Shown here: positions 16,068-25,980 of the stretch, piece by piece | Layout of the letters: each line of letters starts with the position of its first letter | How positions within the stretch are numbered: the first letter of the stretch is position 1 | NCBI GenBank assembly: GCA_964439105.1 | Contig: CAYTNG010000007.1 | Span: 62,001-126,000, forward strand | Length of the DNA stretch: 64,000 nt | Reading direction: 5' to 3' | Origin: Vicinibacter sp964439105 | GTDB taxonomy: Bacteria > Bacteroidota > Bacteroidia > Chitinophagales > Saprospiraceae | The notes under the pieces: generated by a model | What the model saw: the letters and a program-made list of their open reading frames with translations, nothing else | What the model was told of the DNA's origin: nothing | The model's database searches: none | Made by a program: the position numbers and the translations under genes

Positions 16068-18074
16068 TTAAAAATACATGCGCTGCACTTCCCGCGGCCG
16101 CACGATGGGCGTCTTCGGAACAAAGCCGATATCCAAAAATTCGATGCTGCCATCCGGCGCAATCTTCAGCATGAGGGATTGGTAGGGTTTGAATTCCAGC
16201 TTTAGATCCCGGGTTTTTCCATTGGCGTGCAATGTAACATGCATCGTCTTCGATTCGGTAGCCAGGGACTGTCCGGAATAGACGGGATATTGCAGGTTTT
16301 TGGAAGGCCATTGTGCCAGGAACAAATACTTGCTGCCGTCTTTGTTGCTGCGGCACCAGTATTCCGGCAGGCTGTCGCCCTGTATCAGGGCGGGATGGCC
16401 GATCAGATTTTGAAAATTACCGGAGACCTGCGGCAGCTCTGTCAAGCGGCGCAGATAGCTGGAATAGTCTTTGGATTTTAAAGCACCCGGTTGGGCGGGC
16501 AGTTGCTTCAGACATACCGGAAGCCCTTGTTTCGCCAGCTGAAGAATCCGCTTCAGGGCGCGGACATCCAAGTACTTCACATCGACGTACAAGAGCGAAA
16601 AAGCGGCATCTCCGACCTGCAGTTTGCCGTTTGCGAATTTGGCCTTTTCCAGAAAATGCCTGTTGATCCAAAGAGGATGGTAGCCTGCCACTTCTTCGGG
16701 CGTGTGGATGTAGCGCATCTCGTATTCGCCCCAGACCCAGACGCGCTGCCTTTCGGGAGGATAGGCTCCTTTCATGACGGCATCCTCGTAAGGGATGTAC
16801 ACGGCTACGTCGCTGTAGGTCTTCCCGGACTGCAGGTAGCCCGAGACTTTTTCGACATAGGAATTGAAAGCAGGCAACTCTTCCGTAAGGCTTCCTCCGG
16901 GGCCGATATAACAGGTGGCAAAAAAATCGATGGTATCCGAGCCTGCCGGATTAAAAGGCATGCCGCAGTACACATGTTGGTTCACCCCATTGGCAAACAG
17001 CGCGTCGGCAACCATTTTCAAATCCGCGGTTTGTTCCTTGCGGAGATAGGTCCCCGGAAATCCGTACATGCAGGTGAAGGATTCGCAGGACACCACCTGT
17101 TTGGAGGACAGGCAACCGGCGGAGCTCACGATCTTGGAATAATTCGGATTGTTGAGCATGGCTTCCGTTTCGGGTATATCCGGAAGGGCATAGGTGCTCA
17201 TCACATCCGTGGGGGCTCCCAGACATTGCACCCTGGACCAGGCTCCCATCTCCGCGCATTTTTTGACATAGGGTTTGTAAAATCCATTCGTCACATAGTC
17301 GTCCAGCAGCAGCATGTAATCGTAGCGCACATCGGGAAAGGAGTCGATGCCCATATTCATGTAGGGGATGATGTCGTATCCAAATTTCTTTTTGAAGGCT
17401 GCGTCGAATCCGGGAGTCCAGAGTTTGTTTTTCTTGTTGAGTTTTATTTCCCACGAATCCGTAAACAGCACCGTTTTGGGTCCTTTCAGGACCTCCTTCA
17501 TGGCTTTCTGGTAGGGCTGTGCAAACAGCGCGAAGGCTTTGGCATCCATGTGGTTGATGACCCTCATATTTTCAGGCCAGGCCCAGGAAAACGTGAGGAG
17601 CTGGCTGAAGGAGCTGTCGCCATAGATCTGCGTGCCATACTCTTTGGGGATGTTCAGTCCCGCCACGGGCCAGGCGCTGCCAAAGGTAAAATCACATGCC
17701 AGGCCGATGGAATCCGAGTATCTCCGGGTATAGGCCACAATGGATGTCCATTCCGGGCTGAGCCACTTCTGCGCGCTGGTGTCCACGGGATAATGCCTGT
17801 TGTAATCGCGGGCAAACCATTCCTGGTAGCGATGCAGCGGATAGAGCCAGGCAATTTCCACGCCGCCGAAGTTTTGCTTCTTCGCCCAGTCCAGTTGGTA
17901 TTTTACATCCCGCTCTTTGATCTGCGTGGCAAACCAAAACCAGCGGACCATGGGCTTCGATGTTTTGTAAAATGGATTGGGTGGCGGGGATGTGCCGGGT
18001 TCTGTTGTTTTATGAAGGGCCAGCACACCGGGCAGGAGAAAGGCACAGAGGATCAACTTGTAGAGAAAGCTCAT
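16068..18074 (-). CDS. Secreted glycoside hydrolase, GH106-like (alpha-L-rhamnosidase family)
   Basis: 668-aa exported protein with signal sequence (LILCAFLLPGVLAL). The N-terminal half has the TIM-barrel pattern of GH106-type enzymes: VRWFWFATQI, GGVEIAWLYPL, ACDFTFGSAWP. Two glutamates stand where catalytic residues are expected: LFTDSWE and VVSCESFT. It is shorter than typical GH106 proteins (about 1000 aa or more) and appears to lack part of the C-terminal beta-sandwich region. A GH28 gene lies 2.7 kb away, so a rhamnogalacturonan-type substrate is plausible. Family assignment is moderate; substrate is inference. Confidence 0.7.
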   Translation of the reverse strand: MSFLYKLILCAFLLPGVLALHKTTEPGTSPPPNPFYKTSKPMVRWFWFATQIKERDVKYQLDWAKKQNFGGVEIAWLYPLHRYQEWFARDYNRHYPVDTSAQKWLSPEWTSIVAYTRRYSDSIGLACDFTFGSAWPVAGLNIPKEYGTQIYGDSSFSQLLTFSWAWPENMRVINHMDAKAFALFAQPYQKAMKEVLKGPKTVLFTDSWEIKLNKKNKLWTPGFDAAFKKKFGYDIIPYMNMGIDSFPDVRYDYMLLLDDYVTNGFYKPYVKKCAEMGAWSRVQCLGAPTDVMSTYALPDIPETEAMLNNPNYSKIVSSAGCLSSKQVVSCESFTCMYGFPGTYLRKEQTADLKMVADALFANGVNQHVYCGMPFNPAGSDTIDFFATCYIGPGGSLTEELPAFNSYVEKVSGYLQSGKTYSDVAVYIPYEDAVMKGAYPPERQRVWVWGEYEMRYIHTPEEVAGYHPLWINRHFLEKAKFANGKLQVGDAAFSLLYVDVKYLDVRALKRILQLAKQGLPVCLKQLPAQPGALKSKDYSSYLRRLTELPQVSGNFQNLIGHPALIQGDSLPEYWCRSNKDGSKYLFLAQWPSKNLQYPVYSGQSLATESKTMHVTLHANGKTRDLKLEFKPYQSLMLKIAPDGSIEFLDIGFVPKTPIVRPREVQRMYF

Positions 18075-18336
18075 GCTGCAAGTATAAGAATTTGGACTCT
18101 GCTTCGCAAGATCCGGTCGGGGAATGAGGTGATTGTAACTTTGATGCGCTTAAAAAACGCGCCTGCCTCTGTGCAGGATGGAACCGGAGCAGGACATGAC
18201 CATATCTGCATCGCCATTTCACCCTCAGAAGATCCGGGGATTTTGCAGGCTGCATTGGGAGCAGTCCTGTTTAAAAAGTACTTTTGCGCCGGCAGGAAAT
18301 ATATCAAAGCTTTTAAAATGCAAAGCTGCACACCGG

Positions 18337-19593
18337 ATGAATAGAAAGCTGATTTATGCAATGGTCCTCACCATGACCGCCGTCATGGCCTGGTTTGCGG
18401 GCTATCTGAAACTGCCCTTTGTTGCTCAGCGTGCCTCTTTCTGGATGGGCTTTTTTGTATGCCTGGCAGCCATCCTTTTTGTGAGATCGTGGATCGTGCT
18501 ATGGAATGGAGAGCGGGCCTATCAATCCGGCAGGTCTGCATACAGTTTCAAAAGGCGTCCAGGGTTTTGGCTTTCCGGCAGATCCGCATTTTCGCTGTTG
18601 GTTTTGATGGCCATCTCAGGTGGGTTTGGCGCAGTGGCCTATTCCTATGTTTCAAAAATAAAGGAAGCGGAACGAAATGCAAAGGAGGAATTGGATGCAC
18701 TGAAGCAAGAGGTGAGTGTGGAAGAACAAAGAACTAAAATCCGCATGTTGTTGGATCTGCTTCACACGCTGGACTCAGTCCGCTTGCAGGCCAAAGACAA
18801 ATCCGGCCTGGGTAAAATGATAGACAGGCTGGTGGCTTTGAGTTCTTCCTTTGTCGTGCACAAAGAGTGGACCTCCGAAAAGAGAAGCCCTGTCGGATTG
18901 AGTTCGGAAAGAGCGCTGTTGCTACTCGCGCTGGTCCACAGCCAGATGGATTCGGCATCTTTTCAGAAAATAAGGGAGCGGGTAAGTTTTTCCGGCGCAG
19001 ATTTGCGAAATGCGGACTTGCACGGCGTCGATCTCAGCAGGATCGACCTTCGGTACTCGAATCTGGAAAATGCAAACATGGAAGGCACGCGGCTGGACTA
19101 TGCCGATCTGCGCGGCGCAAAACTAACGGGCGTTAATTTCAATAGAGCTTCCCTGGTGGAAACGATTCTGATTTCTACTGATTTGCGTGGATCGAAGATG
19201 AATGAAGCTAAAATGAACTCTGCAAAACTGGACAGTGCGGACTTGTCTAATGTGACGCTCCACAAGGCGATCCTGCATTCAGCCACCTTCATCCACACGC
19301 AGATGTGCAATGCCATACTGAACGAAGCGGATGTCACCAACGGCTTTTTATTCGGAACCAATATCTGCAATGCCAATTTTTCGAAGACCCTCTTGAACAG
19401 AGCTACATTCACCAATGTACGTGTTGCGGGAGCCCATCTGGATGAGGCCATCATCGACAAAGACTGGCTGGACCAGTTGAAAGAAAAAAACCCGGAGGCT
19501 GTGCAGGAGCTTTCTGCAAAATACCGCATGGTCACCGACAGCATCACGATTAAGGACTCTATGATTTTCCGACTGTCTCCACGGGTCGAATAA
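18337..19593 (+). CDS. Membrane-anchored pentapeptide-repeat protein
   Basis: 418 aa from the ATG at 18337. Three hydrophobic segments (about 5-22, 33-50, 85-103) are followed by a short coiled coil (IKEAERNAKEELDALKQEV) and a long right-handed pentapeptide helix from about residue 215 to 390, with A(D/N)LxxA-type repeats such as FSGADLRNADLHGVDLS and LDYADLRGAKL. The repeat domain is presumably cytoplasmic and used for protein binding. Function unknown. It is divergent from the GH106-like gene. Confidence 0.85.
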   Translation: MNRKLIYAMVLTMTAVMAWFAGYLKLPFVAQRASFWMGFFVCLAAILFVRSWIVLWNGERAYQSGRSAYSFKRRPGFWLSGRSAFSLLVLMAISGGFGAVAYSYVSKIKEAERNAKEELDALKQEVSVEEQRTKIRMLLDLLHTLDSVRLQAKDKSGLGKMIDRLVALSSSFVVHKEWTSEKRSPVGLSSERALLLLALVHSQMDSASFQKIRERVSFSGADLRNADLHGVDLSRIDLRYSNLENANMEGTRLDYADLRGAKLTGVNFNRASLVETILISTDLRGSKMNEAKMNSAKLDSADLSNVTLHKAILHSATFIHTQMCNAILNEADVTNGFLFGTNICNANFSKTLLNRATFTNVRVAGAHLDEAIIDKDWLDQLKEKNPEAVQELSAKYRMVTDSITIKDSMIFRLSPRVE

Positions 19594-19650
19594 ATGTGGG
19601 GACGGCATGTTACGGATGCAATGTACCTCTTGCCATCTGCAATTTCTGGA

Positions 19651-20655
19651 TTACTGTGCTTTTAGAAGGGCGTTGATTTTTTTGGAAAATTTGATCAGCA
19701 TGACATCTGTGGGGCGGAACGGATCCATTCCGATTTCGAGGGCCCACATGTAATAAGATTGGATGTCATTCAAAATGGAGGCCAGGAGCTCCGGCGTACA
19801 TTGGGTATGTTCATCCAGGCCATATTTTACTTTCAGACTGTTCCCGATTTTCTGACCAATCTCATTGTTGATGAGATCGACATAATTATCGACCGGGTTG
19901 TTGATCGTATCCTGGAGCTGACTTTCCGAAAACCTACCGGTCGTTAGTTCCGGCATATAGTATCGCTCGTGCAATTCGCCGATCAGGTCCGCCAGTTCTT
20001 CCGAAAAAAAAGAACTGATGAGCGCCTGTGCAGTGATGTGGTTGAAGGTATTGATGTATCCTTTTTCCAGACTGTCCCTTGCCGATTGATAGGCCAGGGC
20101 AGCCGTGTTGATGTGCCTGAAAGAGGCTTCTGCCAAATCATAGAATGCAATATCGTTGGAACCATAGATGTCGGCTCTCCGGCGGCTCAGGATATAGACC
20201 ATTTCAAGGGCCTTGCGGTTTCTCATGGCATAGGGATGGGACATCACGAATTTGAATTGCGTCAGGGGATCGGATTTTTGGATCCTTGTCAGATCTCCCT
20301 GGTTGTAACCGGAATACAGCCTGCGCCGGATGTGTTCTCCATTGCTGTCGTAGCTTATTTGAACCGATGATCTGCAGTCGGAACTGCTATCCGTTGCACA
20401 TTCTTCATGTTCATATGTCAAAGACACGATGGATTTAAAATGGTCCAGATTTTTAAACCGCGTAGTCAGCAGGGCCCTGCTTCTGGTGCCAAAAGTTTGA
20501 CAACTTCCGGAGCCGGCCATTTGAAATACATCCGCAACCCTAGGATCAAGTGTAGCTTCCTCATTTGTATTGGAAAGCGTGCAGGAAAGCAACATTCCTG
20601 ACATCAACAGTCCTGTACAAATACATTTGAAAAAACCCGGAAGCCATTTCATCAT
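19651..20655 (-). CDS. Predicted lipoprotein of unknown function
   Basis: 334 aa from the ATG at 20655, with a lipobox LMSGMLLSC near residue 24, so an envelope lipoprotein. The mature part is mostly helical, without a motif I recognise. A -7 element at 20674-20681 overlaps the upstream in-frame ATG at 20676 and so favours the start at 20655 (or 20652). Cysteine pairs in the N-terminal half (ECATDSSSDC) may form a disulfide. Confidence 0.65.
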   Translation of the reverse strand: MMKWLPGFFKCICTGLLMSGMLLSCTLSNTNEEATLDPRVADVFQMAGSGSCQTFGTRSRALLTTRFKNLDHFKSIVSLTYEHEECATDSSSDCRSSVQISYDSNGEHIRRRLYSGYNQGDLTRIQKSDPLTQFKFVMSHPYAMRNRKALEMVYILSRRRADIYGSNDIAFYDLAEASFRHINTAALAYQSARDSLEKGYINTFNHITAQALISSFFSEELADLIGELHERYYMPELTTGRFSESQLQDTINNPVDNYVDLINNEIGQKIGNSLKVKYGLDEHTQCTPELLASILNDIQSYYMWALEIGMDPFRPTDVMLIKFSKKINALLKAQ

Positions 20656-20673
20656 GGAATCATTATTGGTCAA

Positions 20674-20681
20674 CAAAATTA
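20674..20681 (-). promoter_or_regulatory. Bacteroidota -7 element for the lipoprotein gene
   Basis: The minus strand reads TAATTTTG (TAnnTTTG), 19 bp upstream of the chosen start. Confidence 0.45.
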
Positions 20682-20741
20682 GAAAAATCCGGATACTGGT
20701 ATTGCGGTTCCGGGATCGGGGAAAAGTCCTACTTTTAGGAC

Positions 20742-22274
20742 ATGAAATCAGGGGAGTACTTCACAGGTAAAGGCACTGTTATTCGACAGGCCGGCTTACA
20801 GCTGTTCTGTCTGTATGCACTCTTGTTTGTCGCCTGTTCCTTGTCTGCAAAAGAATACAACATCCTGAGTTTTGGCGCTGTCGGTGACGGGAGAATTGTA
20901 AATACAGAGGCCATACAAAAAGCAATAGATCGTGCATCTTCAGATGGCGGCGGTGTGGTGCGCATTCCGGCGGGAAAATTTGTCACCGGATCCGTAATGA
21001 TGAAAAACGGGGTGGGACTGCATCTCGACAAAGGTGCGGTGTTGTTGGGGAGTCTTGATTTCAAACATTATATCCGGATTCATAAATGGATGGCGCTGAT
21101 TCTTGCAGATGGCGTCTCGCATATTTCCATTACAGGCAAGGGAACCATTGACGGCAGAGGAGCGGAACTCGCATTGCATATCGACAGTCTTTTTTATGCC
21201 GGAGTCATTGACCGTCGTTATTATCATCTGGAAGAAAAAAGAGCCTGGCACGAATACAGGCCGCAGATCATTGACTTCTTTGGATGCAGTCATATCCGGA
21301 TAGAAAACGTCACGATCAAAAACGCATCGAGCTGGGTTCAAACCTATGAAAAAAGCAAGTACATCCGGATCGATAGAATCCGCGTGGAGAGCGATACCTA
21401 TTGGAATAACGATGGCATCGATATTGTGGATTGTCAAAATGTGCAAATCACCAATTGCAGCATCAACGCCTCTGATGACGGCATTTGCATCAAATCGGAA
21501 GATTTTAGTTTAAGCCAGATCTGCGACAGCATTTATATTTCCGACTGCAGCATCCGTTCGAGTGCTTCGGCTATAAAATTTGGCACCTCACTTGTGAGCG
21601 GAGCGCGGAATGTGGTGATTCGAAACATAAAGGTCTATGATACCTTCCGGTCTGCCATCGCCATTGAAGCGACCCAGGGCGGTTTTATTGAGAATGTACT
21701 TGTGGAGCATGTCACTGCAAAGAATACCGGCAATGCACTGTTTATGCGCATTGGCAGAATTCGCGGTGCAGAAAAGGCAGGCCCCTTGCGGAATGTGGTC
21801 ATCCGGAATATGAAGGTGACGGTCCCCTATGAAAAGCCCGATGCCGATTACCTGATCAGAGGGCCCGAGTTACCTTTTTTTCACAACATATTCCCCTCAT
21901 CGATTAGCGGAAATCCGGGTGTATATGTGGAAAACGTCCTTCTGGAAAATATAAAGATCCGGTATCCGGGACGCGGTAACAAAGCTTATGCGCACATGCC
22001 TTTGTATCGCATACACGAAATACCTGAGCTGGAGACGAGCTATCCGGAATTTTCCATGTTTGGCGAATTGCCAGCATGGGGTTTTTATGTCCGTCATGTG
22101 AAGGGTATCCATTTTAAAAATGTCGAACTGGAAATCGAAAAGCCGGATTACCGCCCTGCCATGGTGTTTGATGATGTGCATCAGATCCGATTGGAGGCCA
22201 TCAAAATCAAAGGCGACCCAAAACCGGATCCGGTTTTTTATAAAGACTGCAGTGATGTACAAGACAAACTTTGA
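20742..22274 (+). CDS. Glycoside hydrolase family 28 (polygalacturonase-like)
   Basis: Exported 510-aa right-handed beta-helix enzyme. After a signal sequence (LFCLYALLFVACSLSAK) comes the pectate-lyase-superfamily start FGAVGDGRIVNTEAIQKAID, then the GH28 catalytic signature: WNNDGIDI (usual NTDG), ASDDGICIKS (DD pair) and the SAIKFGT strand. Family members hydrolyse galacturonan or rhamnogalacturonan backbones. It lies near a GH106-like gene, but no SusC/SusD pair is present in the window. Confidence 0.9.
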   Translation: MKSGEYFTGKGTVIRQAGLQLFCLYALLFVACSLSAKEYNILSFGAVGDGRIVNTEAIQKAIDRASSDGGGVVRIPAGKFVTGSVMMKNGVGLHLDKGAVLLGSLDFKHYIRIHKWMALILADGVSHISITGKGTIDGRGAELALHIDSLFYAGVIDRRYYHLEEKRAWHEYRPQIIDFFGCSHIRIENVTIKNASSWVQTYEKSKYIRIDRIRVESDTYWNNDGIDIVDCQNVQITNCSINASDDGICIKSEDFSLSQICDSIYISDCSIRSSASAIKFGTSLVSGARNVVIRNIKVYDTFRSAIAIEATQGGFIENVLVEHVTAKNTGNALFMRIGRIRGAEKAGPLRNVVIRNMKVTVPYEKPDADYLIRGPELPFFHNIFPSSISGNPGVYVENVLLENIKIRYPGRGNKAYAHMPLYRIHEIPELETSYPEFSMFGELPAWGFYVRHVKGIHFKNVELEIEKPDYRPAMVFDDVHQIRLEAIKIKGDPKPDPVFYKDCSDVQDKL

Positions 22275-22434
22275 AAGCATCCAGAACCCTTAAAAAATGA
22301 CCCGAAACGCAAATGGAAAAATGAAGCATGATCAAAAGGAATATAAGAGACAGGATGTTTCATTTTTTTATAAAACAAGCCAGTTCTTTTTGCACTTTTG
22401 ATGTGCCTGTTTATTTCTAGCAACAGAAAAACGA

Positions 22435-23313
22435 ATGTCAGATCCTGTAAACGAATCAAAAACACCTGAAGCGAATCTTTTGCAAGACTCCGCAGCGACT
22501 AACGATCCCATTCAAGAGTTAAAACATATGGAAGTACATCATCATGGACATCATGAAGGAAAGAAAAACTGGAAATCCTATTTCTGGGAATTTATCATGC
22601 TCTTCTTCGCAGTGTTCTGCGGATTCCTGGCAGAATACCAATTGGAACATGTCATTGAAAAAGACAGGGCCTTTGAGCTTGCAAAAAGTTTTTATCAGGA
22701 ATTAAAAAACGATTCCATTACGGCGGAGCTGAAAGTGCAAAACAGAATGCGTCAGGAAGCCTCGCTGAGTTATCTCGCGGCTTATTTCCGCGACAGCAGT
22801 TTGACCCGCCTGCCCAAGGAGTTTGCCATACATTTCGAATACGGTATCAGCTTCCGGACACCTTCCCAGTTTGAACCCCGCACGATTGTACTTGAACAGC
22901 TGAGAAATTCCGGATCCTTGCGTTATTTCAAAAACCAGGAGTTTCAAAATCTGACGGGAGACCTCACTGTTGCCATAAAAAATATTTACGACAGGCAGGA
23001 TCTCGAAACTAAAGTCAGAATGGACAATATTAATCCGATTATCATCAAGTATTACGATTACGATTTTGATGCGATGATGAAGAAAGGCGGAAAGACCATT
23101 TTTGAAGGGATCAGGGACTATGAAAAAAGTTCAGAAACAGTTCCCTATCATCTGAAGGAAGCGGATAAAATCGACCGGCAAAACATGGTGGGCGTGTTGA
23201 ATTTTTACAATTCAAATGTGGTGAACTCTACCCGACAGGTTCACATTCAAAAATACAGGGATGTAAATGCCCAGTTGTTAAGGGTATTGCGCGAAGATTT
23301 TCATTTGAATTGA
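22435..23313 (+). CDS. Conserved hypothetical single-pass membrane protein
   Basis: 292 aa. A His-rich cytoplasmic segment (EVHHHGHHEGKKNW) is followed by one strong transmembrane helix (about residues 50-68, FIMLFFAVFCGFLAEYQ) and a helical extracytoplasmic domain starting EHVIEKDRAFELAKSFYQEL. This layout recurs in proteins of other Bacteroidota, but I know of no function. The His cluster could bind metal (inference). Confidence 0.7.
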   Translation: MSDPVNESKTPEANLLQDSAATNDPIQELKHMEVHHHGHHEGKKNWKSYFWEFIMLFFAVFCGFLAEYQLEHVIEKDRAFELAKSFYQELKNDSITAELKVQNRMRQEASLSYLAAYFRDSSLTRLPKEFAIHFEYGISFRTPSQFEPRTIVLEQLRNSGSLRYFKNQEFQNLTGDLTVAIKNIYDRQDLETKVRMDNINPIIIKYYDYDFDAMMKKGGKTIFEGIRDYEKSSETVPYHLKEADKIDRQNMVGVLNFYNSNVVNSTRQVHIQKYRDVNAQLLRVLREDFHLN

Positions 23314-23576
23314 GCTGAAATCACATATCCGCCTCAGCTATCCATATTTGTGGCAAACCAGCTTTGCGTATGGAGAAGCAAGAGTCTTGTTCTTCTGAAT
23401 GAAAGATTTCATTTTTTTGTGGAACAACGGCTAAGCCTTTTGATGTATGGAAAATGCAAGGCTGCGTGTACTTTCTCTGGAGGTCTTTTTCATATTGAAT
23501 CCGTGCAACCAGGGCTTTATGAAATGTATCATTGTCTCGCGGTTCAGAATTTCTTTCATCAAATTTGAAGAACATA
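23314..23576. other. Short gene-free stretch
   Basis: Small open frames here on both strands have no protein character. It ends in a bidirectional terminator hairpin. Confidence 0.5.
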
Positions 23577-23610
23577 AAAAAAAGCCGGGTTAGATCCCGG
23601 CTTTCATTTT
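23577..23610. terminator. Bidirectional intrinsic terminator
   Basis: AAAGCCGGG (23581-23589) pairs with CCCGGCTTT (23596-23604), loop TTAGAT. The A-run before it gives a good U-tract for the leftward esterase gene; T-rich sequence also follows on the plus strand. Confidence 0.85.
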
Positions 23611-23676
23611 TCAACATAACTTTTGTATTCAGCAATGATACACAAGTAATGTGCGCAAATTTTATGAAGAGAATAA

Positions 23677-25980
23677 CTATGGATTCATCTTTAATACTTT
23701 GAATGTGGCTCCGTTTGTCCGGATGAAATAAAGTCCTTCATGCAAGCCGCTGAAATCGATATCGGAGTTCAAACCACTGCGAAGACGGTTGCCGTGTGAA
23801 TTCAATAAGTTCCATTCGCCCGAATTTCCTTCCAGATGAAGAACTGAACCCACGGGATTGGGCCAAATTTTAATGGCTTGTGGATGTTCTTTATTTTGGG
23901 TGCCTGTACTTACTCCACAGCCTTCTTCGATCAGTTTAAGGGACATGTAATTGATGTCTGCTTTCAGGCTGTGTTCTGCATTGGTGACTTCGATTTGTTT
24001 TACAACGGCCGCACGCTGCGCATTACTCAGGCCAAGAATAACGGGAAATTTGCCCGGATTCATGAGGACCACATCCGTAATTTGGCTGGCAAGACCTTTT
24101 AAATAATTATCCGCGTCGAGACCATTGTTCTTTTTGATTTCATCAAATATGTCACGCGACAAACTTTCAGAGATCAGATCGGAGCGGTCGAAACGCTCGG
24201 GAAACAAGGGAGCTTTCAATTGTTCGTGCAAGATGGCACAGGCGCCCCTGTTGAGATAATTCTGAACATTGGCACGCGCTTCTGCATTGCCTTGTTGCCC
24301 CACTCCTGGGTTGAAGTCGTTTTCGTTGATGGAGGCCAGATAGGGTACTAGGATCAAAGGATTTTTTGAAAGCTCCTCATTGCCCGGGCTCGTGTGATTG
24401 ATGGCAGCCTTCCAACCAAGCGTATTGGCAATGAACTCCGTGAAGGCTCCGCCCGCGGACCAGCCGATTGCAGCATGTTGAGTATTGTGGTCAAATAAAT
24501 TGCGATTGATCAGGGTATCGCGAATGATGCGGACATTGGCAATATCTACCAGTGTAGAGTCCACTCCGTAGGACCAGCGGAGGAATCCGTCATTGTTAAA
24601 ATCGATGTCATATTCGCTTTCCTCGCTGGTCAGTGCTACGATCCCGTAGTTGTTTACCATGAGTAAATTGATCATCTGTCTCGTGTCGGGATCGCTGATC
24701 ATGTTTAGCGCATTTCCGTTTGTGCCATGAAAAAACCAGACGATGCCTTTGATCTTGTTTTTATCGGAGGGAACATATGCATAAAATTTCTTGATGCGCT
24801 GAGCACCCTGGATCGTGTAGGCATTCAACTCCATTTCAGGGAGAAGGTCTGCATAGTTTGCCGTGACAGAAATATTTCTTCCGGGCATGTTGACGACGGA
24901 ATGGTATTCATTTGGGGATTCCAGGTAGGAGATGTCACCACTCCAGTGTGTAAATACTTTTCCATCTATTTGTTTCGACCAGATATGAAGGACCTTGCCT
25001 TCATCATAGCTTCCACCGCCATAACCCTGGTTTGTGGTAAGCGTAAAAGCAGTGGGCGCACTGTTGTCGCGCGTATATTGCCTCATCCACTTCCAATGCT
25101 CCGCGGCTGCCCAATCAGGATAACTGTGGGCGAGTCCTTTCACGAAAATGAATTTGAGCTCGTGTTTGTCCTGGATGTCAATGGGCAGGTAGGTGGCAAT
25201 CATCGCGTTGTTGGTATCACCGACTATCGTGTGTTCGGATTTTAGACTAAAATTCCGCGTGATGTTTCTTGCGGTCCTGTAGAGTCTTCCTCCGAAATAG
25301 GGAAGGTTCGGCGTAGAAAGTAAGGTATCGAAATAACTCAATGGAATCTCCGGTCCTACATTTCCGGGGCCGTAGTCTGCGTTGCCCACCTGGTACAATA
25401 CAGGAATCTTTCGGCTGGGTATATAAACCGTATCCAGATAGAAAGAACCGGCATTCATGCACACGGCAGCCAGCAAATCGCTCATCTCAATGGAACACTT
25501 GGCAGCCATCTGGCCGCCATTGCTAAAGCCATTCAGGTACATTCTATTCAGATCGATTTTGTAAGCGGCAGTGACTTCTCTCAGCACCTTCCTTAAAAAT
25601 TTGATATCATCCTGGCCGGTCTGCCCGGGTTGGAGATACCAACTGGCATCGGGGAGGGTATTCCACTTTGTAGTGGTTTTTTCTTCGCCGTCATCGACGA
25701 TTTTGTAGCGCATGGAACTTGGAAATACGGCGATCAGATTTTCCTTTTCGGCCACTTCGGCCCATCCGGAAATATTGTACATCTTTTCGCCGTCACCTCC
25801 CGTTCCGTGCAGCATGAAAACAAGGGGAACGGCTTGTTTTCCATCATAGGACGAAGGGATGTGCAAAAAATACTCACGGCTAATTCCATCAACGGTGGTC
25901 GTTAACCTGAGTTTTGTGCCCTGTCCCGTTAATGCAGAGAAGGCCATCAGACAGATGACCATAAGGAATAGGTTTTTCAT
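23677..25980 (-). CDS. Secreted two-domain esterase (PHB-depolymerase/feruloyl-esterase type) with T9SS sorting domain
   Basis: 767-aa secreted protein with signal peptide. The first alpha/beta-hydrolase domain (about 25-310) is LpqC/PHB-depolymerase-like, with VFMLHGTGGD and nucleophile motif GFSNGG. A divergent InlB-type repeat follows (about 315-375; FTHWSGD and MPGRNISVTANY). A second esterase-like domain (about 380-640) has WFFHGTNGN and nucleophile motif GWSAGG. The C-terminus (IKIWPNPVGSVLHL to the end) is a T9SS type A sorting domain. Likely acts on ester bonds of polysaccharides or polyesters at the surface; the substrate is unknown. Confidence 0.85.
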   Translation of the reverse strand: MKNLFLMVICLMAFSALTGQGTKLRLTTTVDGISREYFLHIPSSYDGKQAVPLVFMLHGTGGDGEKMYNISGWAEVAEKENLIAVFPSSMRYKIVDDGEEKTTTKWNTLPDASWYLQPGQTGQDDIKFLRKVLREVTAAYKIDLNRMYLNGFSNGGQMAAKCSIEMSDLLAAVCMNAGSFYLDTVYIPSRKIPVLYQVGNADYGPGNVGPEIPLSYFDTLLSTPNLPYFGGRLYRTARNITRNFSLKSEHTIVGDTNNAMIATYLPIDIQDKHELKFIFVKGLAHSYPDWAAAEHWKWMRQYTRDNSAPTAFTLTTNQGYGGGSYDEGKVLHIWSKQIDGKVFTHWSGDISYLESPNEYHSVVNMPGRNISVTANYADLLPEMELNAYTIQGAQRIKKFYAYVPSDKNKIKGIVWFFHGTNGNALNMISDPDTRQMINLLMVNNYGIVALTSEESEYDIDFNNDGFLRWSYGVDSTLVDIANVRIIRDTLINRNLFDHNTQHAAIGWSAGGAFTEFIANTLGWKAAINHTSPGNEELSKNPLILVPYLASINENDFNPGVGQQGNAEARANVQNYLNRGACAILHEQLKAPLFPERFDRSDLISESLSRDIFDEIKKNNGLDADNYLKGLASQITDVVLMNPGKFPVILGLSNAQRAAVVKQIEVTNAEHSLKADINYMSLKLIEEGCGVSTGTQNKEHPQAIKIWPNPVGSVLHLEGNSGEWNLLNSHGNRLRSGLNSDIDFSGLHEGLYFIRTNGATFKVLKMNP

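Noticed and set aside
16491..18344. Long plus-strand open frame opposite the GH106-like gene
   Set aside because: It has no recognisable domain and is the antisense shadow of a gene with clear family motifs and signal peptide.
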